From Bordetella ansorpii (GTDB lineage Bacteria; Pseudomonadota; Gammaproteobacteria; Burkholderiales; Burkholderiaceae_B): a stretch of 64,000 bases of DNA. The notes below the pieces were generated by a model. The model saw only the letters and a list, made by a program, of their open reading frames with translations. It did no database searches and was not told the origin of the DNA. Below, in pieces: positions 27,416 through 35,418 of this stretch (positions are counted from its first letter, which is position 1; each line of letters opens with the position of its first letter). The translations under genes were made by a program, and so were the position numbers. The DNA is taken from NCBI RefSeq assembly GCF_900078315.1, contig NZ_FKBS01000014.1, positions 866,802 through 930,801 on the forward strand. Reading direction: 5' to 3'.

Positions 27416-28576
27416 GTGTCGCTACGCCAATCCGCTTTCTTCATCCGTTTCGTGGCCATCGGTGCGTTGGCGCATGTCTATGTCGGCATGCGCCTGATCC
27501 CCGATCTGCCGTTGCCGTCCCTGGCCGCCGTCGCCGCCATCCTCTTCCTCGTGCTGTCCTGCCTGGTGATTCCGCTGGGCATGCTCAGCCGCGCCGCCAA
27601 GGGCCAGCGCGATGGCGACCGCATGGCCTGGATCGGCCTGCTGGCCATGGGCCTGTTCTCGTCGCTGTTCGTGTTCACGCTGCTGCGCGACGCCGTGCTG
27701 CTGATCGCCTTGTTGGTCCAGGCGGCAGGCGTGCGGGTGCCTTGGGCCGCGCTGCGGGCCGATTCCGCGCTGGCCGTGCCCCTGCTGGCACTGGCGGCCA
27801 GCGGGGCCGGCTTCTTCAACGCGCGGCGCCGCGCGCGCGTGGTCGACGTCGAGGTGCCCATCGCGGGCCTGCCCGACGAACTGCAGGGCTTCACCGTGGT
27901 GCAGATCAGCGACATCCACGTGGGGCCGACCATCAAGCGCGGCTACGTGCAGGCCATCGTGGATGCGGTCAACGCGGCCAGGCCCGACATGGTGGCCATC
28001 ACGGGCGACGTGGTCGACGGCAGCGTCGAGCGCCTGGCCGAGCACACCCGGCCGCTGGGCGGGTTGCAGGCGCCGCATGGCGTGTACCTGGTCACCGGCA
28101 ACCACGAGTACTACTCGGGGGCATCGGCCTGGGTGGCCGAGTTCCGCCGCCTCGGCCTGCGCGTGCTGATGAACGAGCACGCCGTCATCCATCCCGCCGG
28201 CCAGTGCGTGGTGGTGGCGGGCGTCACCGACTTCGGCGCGGGCGGCTTCGATGCCGCGCAGCGCAGCAGTCCGGCGCGCGCCCTGGCCGGCGCGCCGTCC
28301 AACGCGGCGTTGCGCCTTCTGCTGGCGCACCAGCCGCGCAGCGCCGCGGCGGCCGCGCCGCTGGGCTATTCGCTGCAGTTGTCCGGCCACACGCATGGCG
28401 GGCAGTTCTTTCCGTGGGGTTTCTTCGTGCCGTTGCAGCAGCCTTTCGTGGCGGGCCTGCATCGCTACGAAGGCATGTGGGTCTACACCAGCCGGGGCAC
28501 GGGCTACTGGGGCCCGCCCAAGCGGCTGGGCGCGCCATCCGAGATCACGCGCGTGCGGCTGGTGCGCGCGGGATAG
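27416..28576 (+). CDS. Membrane-anchored metallophosphoesterase (YkuE-like)
   Basis: About 386 residues. The N-terminal half has four hydrophobic segments (about 8-25, 37-57, 75-95 and 110-125). The catalytic domain carries the calcineurin-like motifs: QISDIHVG (D-x-H), TGDVVDG (GD), TGNHEYY (GNHE), LLAHQP and SGHTHGGQFFP (GHTH). This layout is that of YaeI/YkuE-type phosphodiesterases active at the outer face of the membrane, often on lipid substrates. The start is uncertain: a GTG at 27398 is at the edge of the GC hairpin, and the GTG at 27416 (MSLRQSAFF) is preferred; neither has a good Shine-Dalgarno. Monocistronic, convergent with the response-regulator gene. Confidence 0.88.
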   Translation: MSLRQSAFFIRFVAIGALAHVYVGMRLIPDLPLPSLAAVAAILFLVLSCLVIPLGMLSRAAKGQRDGDRMAWIGLLAMGLFSSLFVFTLLRDAVLLIALLVQAAGVRVPWAALRADSALAVPLLALAASGAGFFNARRRARVVDVEVPIAGLPDELQGFTVVQISDIHVGPTIKRGYVQAIVDAVNAARPDMVAITGDVVDGSVERLAEHTRPLGGLQAPHGVYLVTGNHEYYSGASAWVAEFRRLGLRVLMNEHAVIHPAGQCVVVAGVTDFGAGGFDAAQRSSPARALAGAPSNAALRLLLAHQPRSAAAAAPLGYSLQLSGHTHGGQFFPWGFFVPLQQPFVAGLHRYEGMWVYTSRGTGYWGPPKRLGAPSEITRVRLVRAG

Positions 28577-28645
28577 CGCGCCCCTGTCAAAGCGAGACGG
28601 CGGCACTGGCCAGTCCTGGACACGGCCGCGAAGGCCGATTCCGCT

Positions 28646-29578
28646 TCAACTGGCGCGGTGCAGATGCGTCAACGCCAGTGCCGTGGCCGCCGCGCGGGTT
28701 TCCACGCCCAGCTTCACGTAGATGTGTTCCAGGTGCTTGTTGACCGTGCGCGGGCTCATGCCCAGGATCTCGCTGATGTCGCGGTTGGTCTTGCCCTTGG
28801 CCAGCCAGGACAGCACCTCGGCCTCGCGGACGGTCAGCCGGTAGGCTTCGCCCAGCGGCATGGCGGGTTCGGGCGCCGCCGCGCCTTCCTCCAGCAACAG
28901 CACCGGCTCGCCGCCGCGCTGCGACGCCGACAGCCGTATCCGCAGCTCGCGCCCATTGCGCACTGTCAGATGGGCCTGCGTCTCGTCGTGGTCGGCCTGG
29001 CGCGCGGCCACCCATTGCGCCAGCGGCGCGGGCAGTTGCTGGGCTTCGCCGTCCATGTCCAGGTACTGCGCCAGCCACAGCCGCGCCTTGGCCGTCTTCC
29101 AGGTAATGCGCCCGCCGGCGTCCAGCACCACCACGGCGTTGGCGGCCGCGTCCATGGCGTCGAGCGCCGCCGACACCACGCTGGCGGTACGCAGATGCGC
29201 CTCCAGGCGCGCCAGCACTACCGAGGGATCGATGGGCTTGGTGACATAATCCACGCCGCCCGCCTGGAAGCCGCGCACCACGTCCTCGGGTTCCGTCAGG
29301 CCCGTCATGAAGACCACCGGCACCTGCGCGGCGCGGCGATGCGCCTTCAGGCGGCGGCAGGTCTCGAAGCCGTCCATGCCGGGCATCAGCGCGTCCAGCA
29401 GCACGATGTCCGGCAGCACGAAGTCCAGGCGCGCCAGGGCCTGCGCGCCGTCCGTGGCGACCACCACCATGTAGCCGGCCTGGTCCAGCGCATCGGACAG
29501 CATCTTCAGGTTGTCGGGGGCATCGTCCACCAGCATGACGAGCTTGTTATGGGCGGGCATCGGCATGGCGGCGTACAT
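28646..29578 (-). CDS. Response regulator, REC - PAS-like - LuxR HTH
   Basis: 310 residues. Receiver 12-130: LVDDAPDNLK, phospho-Asp in VLLDALMPGMDG, MTGLTEP, TKPIDP. A short PAS-like middle (about 140-225: MDAAANAVVVLDAGGRITWK) is inserted before the LuxR/NarL HTH at the C-terminus (LTVREAEVLSWLAKGKTNRD, SPRTVNKHLEHIYVKLGV). The insertion between receiver and HTH is uncommon in the NarL/FixJ class. The gene overlaps the 3' end of the NCS1-permease histidine kinase by up to 32 bases, so it is that kinase's partner. It is the obvious candidate to bind the dyads upstream of urtA at 32946-33017. Confidence 0.92.
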   Translation of the reverse strand: MYAAMPMPAHNKLVMLVDDAPDNLKMLSDALDQAGYMVVVATDGAQALARLDFVLPDIVLLDALMPGMDGFETCRRLKAHRRAAQVPVVFMTGLTEPEDVVRGFQAGGVDYVTKPIDPSVVLARLEAHLRTASVVSAALDAMDAAANAVVVLDAGGRITWKTAKARLWLAQYLDMDGEAQQLPAPLAQWVAARQADHDETQAHLTVRNGRELRIRLSASQRGGEPVLLLEEGAAAPEPAMPLGEAYRLTVREAEVLSWLAKGKTNRDISEILGMSPRTVNKHLEHIYVKLGVETRAAATALALTHLHRAS

Positions 29579-32500
29579 GGTTCTTCAGCAGGGTCTCGTA
29601 TTCGGAAAGCCGGAAATCCTTGGCCAGCACGGCCAGGTGGTCGATCAGCGGGGCTGTGTGGGGATCGCGCTCGCGGACGTCCTGCAGCCGCGCCAGGATG
29701 CCCTTGATGTAGCCCATTGCGCCCAGTTCCAGCAGCGCCTCGGCGTCGGCCAGGTCCAGCACGATGCCGTCCAGCAGGGCGCTGGCGGGCGGCATGGATC
29801 CGGAGGCGGGCGGCTCGATCCACTGCAGCCCCAGGTGCGTGCCGATCTTGGCCAGCAGCTCGTCCAGCACCACGGGCTTGAGCAGCCAGTCGTCGCTCCA
29901 GGCGCCGGCCTCGCGCGGCTCCAGCGTATGAGCGTTGGCGGACACGATGATGATGGGCGCCGTCACCCCTTGTTCGCGCAGCAGCCGCGAGGTCTCGCCG
30001 CCCGTCAGTCCGGGCATGGAGAAGTCCATGAGGACGAGCGCGGGCCGCAGCGCGGCGGCCAGCGCCAGGCAGGCATGGCCGCTGCCGGCCTCGTTCACGG
30101 CGAAACCCAGCGGTTCGAGCATCTCGCGCAGGATGCGCCGCTGCGAAGGCTGGTCGTCCACCACCAGCACGGCATGGCGCTGGCCCGTGTAGCCGGTGAC
30201 CGGGCCGGGCCGCGCCAGGCCGGCGCGCGGCGAACGCACTTCGGGCAGGAACAGCTTCAACGTGAACACGCTGCCCGTGCCCACCTGGCTGCGCACCGTC
30301 AGTTCACCCCCCATGATGTTGGTCAGCATGCGGCAGATGGTCAGCCCCAGCCCGGTGCCCGTGTCGGCCTGGTCGGCCGCCGCCCAGCTGCGCTCGAAGG
30401 GCATGAAGATGCGTTCCAGATCCTCGGCCGGGATGCCCGCGCCGCTGTCTTCCACTTCGATCTGCACCATGTCGGCCGCCTGCCGCACGCGCAGCGCCAT
30501 GTGGCCGTCCTCGGTGAACTTCACCGCGTTGCTCAGCAGGTTGATCAGGATCTGCCGCAGCCGCTTCTCGTCGATGTGCACGATGCGCGGCAAACCGGCG
30601 GCGGGGTCGTAGTCGAAGCGCAGGCCCTTCAGCGAGGTCTGCGGCTGGAACATGCGCACGATCTGGTCCAGGAATTCCGGCAGGTTCAGCTCGGTGTTTT
30701 CCAGCCGCAGCTTGCCGGCCTCGATGCGGGCGATGTCCAGCAGGCCGTCGATCAGGCCCACCAGGTGCTTGCCGCTGCGGTGGATGACGTCCAGCGCCTC
30801 GCGCCGCGCGGGCGGCAGGCCGGGGTCGCGCTGCAGGATCTGCGCGTAGCCCAGGATGCTGTTCAGGGGCGCGCGCAGCTCGTGGCTCAGCCCGCCCATG
30901 AAGCGGCTCTTGGCCAGGTTGGCGGCCTCGGCGGCCTCCTTGGCCTTCTGCAATTGCGCGTCGGTCTGGCGGTGCGCCTCGATTTCGTTCAGCAGCAGGT
31001 TGGTCTGGCGGTCGGACTCTTCCTGGGCCACCTGGCGGCTTTCGTTGGTCAGCACCAGCCACCAGGCCGCCACGCCGCCGATCAGCAGCAGCGCGGCATA
31101 CAGTTTCATGAAGGTGGCGCGCAGCGGGCCGATGTCCGTGGCATCGGCCAGCGTCAGGGATTCCTGGTAGTAGATCAGCGACAGGATGGCCGCCAGCAGG
31201 CCGCCGATCAGGCCGATGGCCACCAGATAGTGCGCCAACCGGGAATGGAACAGCGGCGTGACCGGCCCCGGCAGGATGCGCCGCAGCGCCGCGCCCAACT
31301 GGTCCTGCAAGCGCGAACCCCGCTTGCAGCGGTCGTGGCAGCGCGCGTCCAGCGTGCAGCACAGCGAACAGATCGCGCCGCTGTAGGCGGGGCAGTGCGC
31401 CATGTCGCCCGCCTCGAAGGTGTGGTCGCAGATCACGCAGGTCAGTCCGTAGCCGCCCTGGCCCAGGTCTTGCGGCGGGCGCGCCAGGTAGTAGCGCCCC
31501 TGGGTGGCCCAGGCGATGGCGGGCGCGGTGACGAAGGCGGCCAGCAAGGCCACGAAGGGCGACAGCGCGCGCGCCGTCTGGCCGAACAGTCCGCCGTCCG
31601 CCATCATCGACACGACCAGCGACACCAGCGTGGCGCCCACGCCCACCGGGTTGACGTCGTACAGGTAGGCGCGCCGGAACTCGATGCCGCGCGGGCTCAG
31701 GCCCAGCGGCTTGTTCACCACCAGGTCGGCCACCAGCGCGCCGATCCAGGCCAGCGCCACGTGCGCGAAGATGGCCAGCACGTGTTCCAGCGCGTCGAAC
31801 ACGCCCATCTCCATCAGGCCGATGGCGATCAGCACATTGAAGATCAGCCACACCACGCGGCCCGGATGGCTGTGCGTGACGCGCGCGAAGAAGTTGGACC
31901 AGGCCAGCGAGCCGGCGTACGCGTTGGTCACGTTGATCTTCACCTGCGACACGATCACGAACAGCGTCATCGCGCCCAGCGCCCAGCCAGGGTGCGAGAA
32001 CACATAGCCATAGGCGATCAGGTACATCTGCGTGGGATCGGCCGCCTTGGCCGCCGGCACGCCGTGTTCCAGCACGAGGCTGGCCAGGAAGGCGCCGGCC
32101 AGCATCTTCAGCGCGCCCGGCACGATCCAGCCCGGGCCGGCGCACAGCAGCGCGATCCACCAGCGGCGCCGGTTGGCGGCGGTCTTCTCGGGCAGGAAGC
32201 GCAGGAAGTCCACCTGCTCGCCGATCTGCGTGACCAGGGCCGACGCCACCGCCGCGCCCGCGCCGAACATCAGCAGGTTGAAGCCGCTTTCGCCGCTGCG
32301 GCCCGGGAAGTTCGCCAGTTGCGCCAGCGCGCCGGGATCGTCGTACAGGATGAAGGCGTAGGGCGTCACCAGCATCAGGATCCACAGCGGCTGCGTCCAC
32401 GACTGCAACCGGTTGATCAGCGTGATGCCATAGGTGACGAACGGGATGATGACCACCGCGCACAGCAGGTAGCCCAGCGTCAGCGGCAAGCCCGTGCAGC

Positions 32501-32933
32501 GCTCGATGGCCAACGCCATGATGGCCGCTTCCAGCGCGAAGAAGATGAAGGTGAACGAGGCGTAGATCAGCGAGGTGATGGTCGAGCCGATGTAGCCGAA
32601 GCCCGCGCCGCGCGTCAGCAGGTCCATGTCCAGGCCGTGGCGCGCCGCGTAATAGGCGATGGGCAGCCCTGTCAGGAACACCACCACGGCCACCGCCACG
32701 ATGGACCAGAAGGCGTTGACGAAGCCGTAGTTCAGCGCGAGCGCGCCGCCGATGGCCTCGAGCGCGAGGAACGACACCGCGCCCAGGGCCGTGTTGGCCA
32801 CGCGGAATTCCGACCACTTGCGAAACGACACCGGCGTGAAACGCAGGGCGTAGTCTTCGAGGGTCTCGTTGGCGACCCAGGTGTTGTAGTCGCGGCGGAT
32901 CTTGACGATGCGTTGTGTGGCGCTGGCATCCAC
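29547..32933 (-). CDS. NCS1-type permease fused to hybrid histidine kinase (transporter-sensor)
   Basis: 1128 residues from a GTG start. Residues about 1-480 form a complete nucleobase-cation-symport-1 (cytosine/purine/allantoin permease) unit with about 12 TM helices (LEAIGGALALNYGFVNAFWS, RGAGFGYIGS, QVKINVTNAYAGSLAWSNF). Then a cluster of eight cysteines (C499, C502, C514, C522, C525, C526, C532, C536) resembling a metal site, two TM helices (about 567-590 and 608-628), a coiled linker, H-box with His684 (GLSHELRAPL), HATPase (LINLLSNAVKF, DSGAGI, DTGTGLGL), receiver with Asp970 (LVLMDFSMPG) and a helical tail. It is operonic with the LuxR-type regulator and divergent from urtABCDE-fmdAB. 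It likely senses a nitrogen compound such as urea or an amide through the permease domain. Whether it also transports is unknown. Confidence 0.93.
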   Translation of the reverse strand: MDASATQRIVKIRRDYNTWVANETLEDYALRFTPVSFRKWSEFRVANTALGAVSFLALEAIGGALALNYGFVNAFWSIVAVAVVVFLTGLPIAYYAARHGLDMDLLTRGAGFGYIGSTITSLIYASFTFIFFALEAAIMALAIERCTGLPLTLGYLLCAVVIIPFVTYGITLINRLQSWTQPLWILMLVTPYAFILYDDPGALAQLANFPGRSGESGFNLLMFGAGAAVASALVTQIGEQVDFLRFLPEKTAANRRRWWIALLCAGPGWIVPGALKMLAGAFLASLVLEHGVPAAKAADPTQMYLIAYGYVFSHPGWALGAMTLFVIVSQVKINVTNAYAGSLAWSNFFARVTHSHPGRVVWLIFNVLIAIGLMEMGVFDALEHVLAIFAHVALAWIGALVADLVVNKPLGLSPRGIEFRRAYLYDVNPVGVGATLVSLVVSMMADGGLFGQTARALSPFVALLAAFVTAPAIAWATQGRYYLARPPQDLGQGGYGLTCVICDHTFEAGDMAHCPAYSGAICSLCCTLDARCHDRCKRGSRLQDQLGAALRRILPGPVTPLFHSRLAHYLVAIGLIGGLLAAILSLIYYQESLTLADATDIGPLRATFMKLYAALLLIGGVAAWWLVLTNESRQVAQEESDRQTNLLLNEIEAHRQTDAQLQKAKEAAEAANLAKSRFMGGLSHELRAPLNSILGYAQILQRDPGLPPARREALDVIHRSGKHLVGLIDGLLDIARIEAGKLRLENTELNLPEFLDQIVRMFQPQTSLKGLRFDYDPAAGLPRIVHIDEKRLRQILINLLSNAVKFTEDGHMALRVRQAADMVQIEVEDSGAGIPAEDLERIFMPFERSWAAADQADTGTGLGLTICRMLTNIMGGELTVRSQVGTGSVFTLKLFLPEVRSPRAGLARPGPVTGYTGQRHAVLVVDDQPSQRRILREMLEPLGFAVNEAGSGHACLALAAALRPALVLMDFSMPGLTGGETSRLLREQGVTAPIIIVSANAHTLEPREAGAWSDDWLLKPVVLDELLAKIGTHLGLQWIEPPASGSMPPASALLDGIVLDLADAEALLELGAMGYIKGILARLQDVRERDPHTAPLIDHLAVLAKDFRLSEYETLLKNHVRRHADARP

Positions 32934-32945
32934 GGGCGAGGCTCC

Positions 32946-33049
32946 GGTATGCGTCGAACGACGTATGCCGTGTTTGTACCCGCTGGGGCCATCGCGGCCA
33001 CTACGTCAATCGACGTATGTTGCACTGCGTCATCGGTTCCTAGTATGGC
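32946..33049 (+). promoter_or_regulatory. Twin dyads and promoter of urtABCDE-fmdAB
   Basis: Dyad A, 32946-32969, has near-symmetric halves GGTATGCGTCG / CGACGTATGCC. Dyad B, 33002-33017, is TACGTC-aatc-GACGTA. Both contain CGACGTATG, at 32959 and 33011, exactly 52 bp (about five helical turns) apart. Directly after dyad B come TTGCAC (33020-33025) and TAGTAT (33041-33046), spaced 15 bp, so B is centred near -43, a class II activator position. TACGT half-sites fit LuxR/FixJ-type regulators such as the neighbour at 28646. Confidence 0.6.
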
Positions 33050-33133
33050 ATCGAACCCGCCCGCTGCCGCGCGATCCGCCGGCCGCGACGGCACCGGGTT
33101 TTCCCCAAGCGGTTTCACTCCCAGGAGCCTTCG

Positions 33134-34396
33134 ATGCCTCGCAATCCGATCCAAGAACAAGAACCCGCCTCGCTGTCGCGCCGGCGCGCGGCGATGGCGC
33201 TGGCCTCGCTGCCGCTGCTGGGCGTTCCCATGCTGGGCCGCGCCGCCGCGCCCGCCACGTCCACGATCAACACCACCGGCCTGGCGATCACCGACACCGA
33301 AGTCACGGTGGGGCAACTGCATTCGGCCACGGGCACCATGGCCATCAGCGAAACGGGCTCGATCCAGTCCGAGCGCCTGGCCATCGAGCAGATCAATGCG
33401 ATGGGCGGCATCCTGGGCCGCAAGATCAAGATCATCCAGGAAGACGGCGCCTCCGACTGGCCCACCTTCGCCGAGAAGGCGCGCAAGCTGCTGGTCAGCG
33501 ACAAGGTCGCCACCGTGTTCGGCTGCTGGACCTCGGCCTCGCGCAAGGCGGTGCTGCCGGTGTTCGAGAAAGAGAACGGCCTGCTGTACTACCCGACCTT
33601 CTACGAAGGCCTGGAGCAGTCCAAGAACGTGTTCTATACCGGCCAGGAGGCCACGCAGCAGATCCTGGCCAGCCTGGACTGGCTGGCCAAGGAGCAGAAG
33701 GCCAAGAGCTTCTACCTGATCGGCTCCGACTACATCTGGCCGCGCACCTCGAACAAGATCGCGCGCAAGCACATCGAGAACGTGTTGAAGGGCGAAGTGG
33801 CGGGCGAGGAGTATTACCCGCTGGGCCACACGCAGTTCGGTTCGCTTATCAACAAGATCAAGCTGAAGAAGCCCGACGTGGTGTTCGCGGTGGTGGTGGG
33901 CGGCAGCAACGTGTCTTTCTACAAGCAGTTGAAGGCGGCCGGCGTCACCAGCGACAAGCAGAAGCTGTTGACGATCTCGGTGACCGAGGACGAGCTGCTG
34001 GGCATCGGCGGCGAGAACTGCGAGGGATTCTGGTCTTGCATGAAGTACTTCCAGAGCCTGGACAACCCGAACAACAAGAAATTCGTCGAAGCCTTCAAGG
34101 CCAAGTACGGCGCCAACGCGGTGATCGGCGACGTCACGCAGGCCGCCTACCTGGGGCCCTGGCTGTGGAAGATGGCCGTGGAGAAGGCCGGCAGTTTCGA
34201 CGTGGACAAAGTGGTGGCGGCGTCCGCCAACCTGGAGTTCAAGGAAGCGCCCGAAGGCTACGTGAAGGTCGATCCGAACCATCACCTGTGGAGCAAGACG
34301 CGCATCGGCAAGATCCGCCGCGATGGCCAGTTCGACGTGATCTACGAGACGGCCGACCTGATCCGCCCCGATCCGTTCCCCAAGGGCTACCAGTAA
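33134..34396 (+). CDS. urtA: Urea/short-chain amide ABC transporter substrate-binding protein
   Basis: Periplasmic binding protein of the UrtA/FmdD family, 420 residues. A twin-arginine-like or long signal segment (LSRRRAAMALASLPLLGVPM) precedes the mature domain. Family hallmarks: VGQLHSATGTMAISETG, EDGASDWPTFAEKARKL, FGCWTSASRKAVLPVFE, LYYPTFYEGLEQSKNVFYTG, and YVKVDPNHHLWSKTRIG near the end. AGGAG lies ahead of the ATG. First gene of urtABCDE-fmdAB. Because a formamidase rather than urease follows, formamide or a related short amide is as likely a ligand as urea. Confidence 0.94.
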   Translation: MPRNPIQEQEPASLSRRRAAMALASLPLLGVPMLGRAAAPATSTINTTGLAITDTEVTVGQLHSATGTMAISETGSIQSERLAIEQINAMGGILGRKIKIIQEDGASDWPTFAEKARKLLVSDKVATVFGCWTSASRKAVLPVFEKENGLLYYPTFYEGLEQSKNVFYTGQEATQQILASLDWLAKEQKAKSFYLIGSDYIWPRTSNKIARKHIENVLKGEVAGEEYYPLGHTQFGSLINKIKLKKPDVVFAVVVGGSNVSFYKQLKAAGVTSDKQKLLTISVTEDELLGIGGENCEGFWSCMKYFQSLDNPNNKKFVEAFKAKYGANAVIGDVTQAAYLGPWLWKMAVEKAGSFDVDKVVAASANLEFKEAPEGYVKVDPNHHLWSKTRIGKIRRDGQFDVIYETADLIRPDPFPKGYQ

Positions 34397-34484
34397 GCCA
34401 CCGGCCAAGTCCCTTTGCGCGGAGGCGGCGGCACGCCGCCCCGCGACCGGCGCCGCGCGCCGCAACGCCGCACGAGGCAAGCAC

Positions 34485-35402
34485 ATGGAATCCTTCTCCG
34501 ACCTGGGCGCGATCCTGCTGATGCAGGGCTTCAACGGCCTGTCCGTCTTCAGCGTACTGCTGCTGATGGCGCTGGGCCTGGCCCTGATCTTCGGCCAGAT
34601 GGGCGTCATCAACATGGCGCACGGCGAGTTCCTGGCGGTGGGCGCCTACACCACCTATCTGTTCTCGGAACTGACGCAGCAGTATGCGCCGGGCCTGATG
34701 CCGTACTACTTCTTCTTCGCCATCGCGGCGGCCTTCGTGGTGACCTTCGCGCTGGGCTGGCTGGCCGAGTGGCTGATGATCCGCCACCTGTACCGCCGTC
34801 CGCTGGACACGCTGCTGGCCACCTGGGGCCTGTCGCTGGTGATCCAGCAGGCGCTGCGCTCGATCTTCGGCCCGCGCGAGGTCAGTCCCACGCTGCCCGA
34901 CTGGCTGATGGGCAGCGTGCAGCCGCTGGAGGGCGTGGACATCCCCATCAACGGCCTGTTCGTGATGAGCATCACGCTGGTGCTGACCTGCGGGCTGCTG
35001 CTGGCGATGTTCCGTTCGACCTGGGGCCTGCACGTGCGTGCCACGGTGCAGAACCGCACGATGAGCGGCGCGGTGGGCATCGACACCAAGCGGGTCGACC
35101 GGCTGACCTTCGCGCTGGGGTGCGGCATCGCGGGTATCGCCGGCGCGGCCTTCACCACCATCGGATCCACGGGACCGACCAGCGGTTCTCTGTACATCGT
35201 CGACACCTTCCTGACGGTGGTCTTCGGCGGCGCGGCCAGCCTGCTGGGCACGATTGCGTCGGCCTTCGTCATCGCCCAGACGCAGTCCGTGTCCGAGTTC
35301 TTCATGACCGGTTCCATGGCCAAGGTGCTGACCTTGTCCGCGGTGGTCGTCATCCTGATGCTGCGCCCGCGCGGGCTGTTCAGCATCAAGGTCCGCAAAT
35401 AA
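34485..35402 (+). CDS. urtB: Urea/amide ABC transporter permease UrtB
   Basis: LivH-type inner-membrane permease of the branched-chain amino acid/urea ABC family, 305 residues with about 8 hydrophobic segments. MALGLALIFGQMGVINMAHGEF is interrupted here as LGLALIFGQMGVINMAHGEF, the hallmark near TM2; further TATWGLSL-like LLATWGLSLVIQQ, TVQNRTMSGAVGID (cytoplasmic ABC-contact loop) and the ending MLRPRGLFS fit the family. Second in the operon, 88 bases after urtA, a gap that includes GC-rich sequence possibly attenuating expression relative to the abundant binding protein. Confidence 0.94.
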   Translation: MESFSDLGAILLMQGFNGLSVFSVLLLMALGLALIFGQMGVINMAHGEFLAVGAYTTYLFSELTQQYAPGLMPYYFFFAIAAAFVVTFALGWLAEWLMIRHLYRRPLDTLLATWGLSLVIQQALRSIFGPREVSPTLPDWLMGSVQPLEGVDIPINGLFVMSITLVLTCGLLLAMFRSTWGLHVRATVQNRTMSGAVGIDTKRVDRLTFALGCGIAGIAGAAFTTIGSTGPTSGSLYIVDTFLTVVFGGAASLLGTIASAFVIAQTQSVSEFFMTGSMAKVLTLSAVVVILMLRPRGLFSIKVRK

Positions 35403-35418
35403 GGCATCGGAGGTTCGG

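Noticed and set aside
29511-33719. Very long plus-strand open frame antisense to the NCS1-kinase gene
   Set aside because: Composition is Gln/Arg/His/Ala-rich shadow sequence with no family motif; the minus strand has clear domains and a GC-rich codon pattern that explains the open antisense frame.
34397-34484. Possible attenuator between urtA and urtB
   Set aside because: GC-rich with several short complementary words, but no convincing stable hairpin plus T-run could be drawn by eye.
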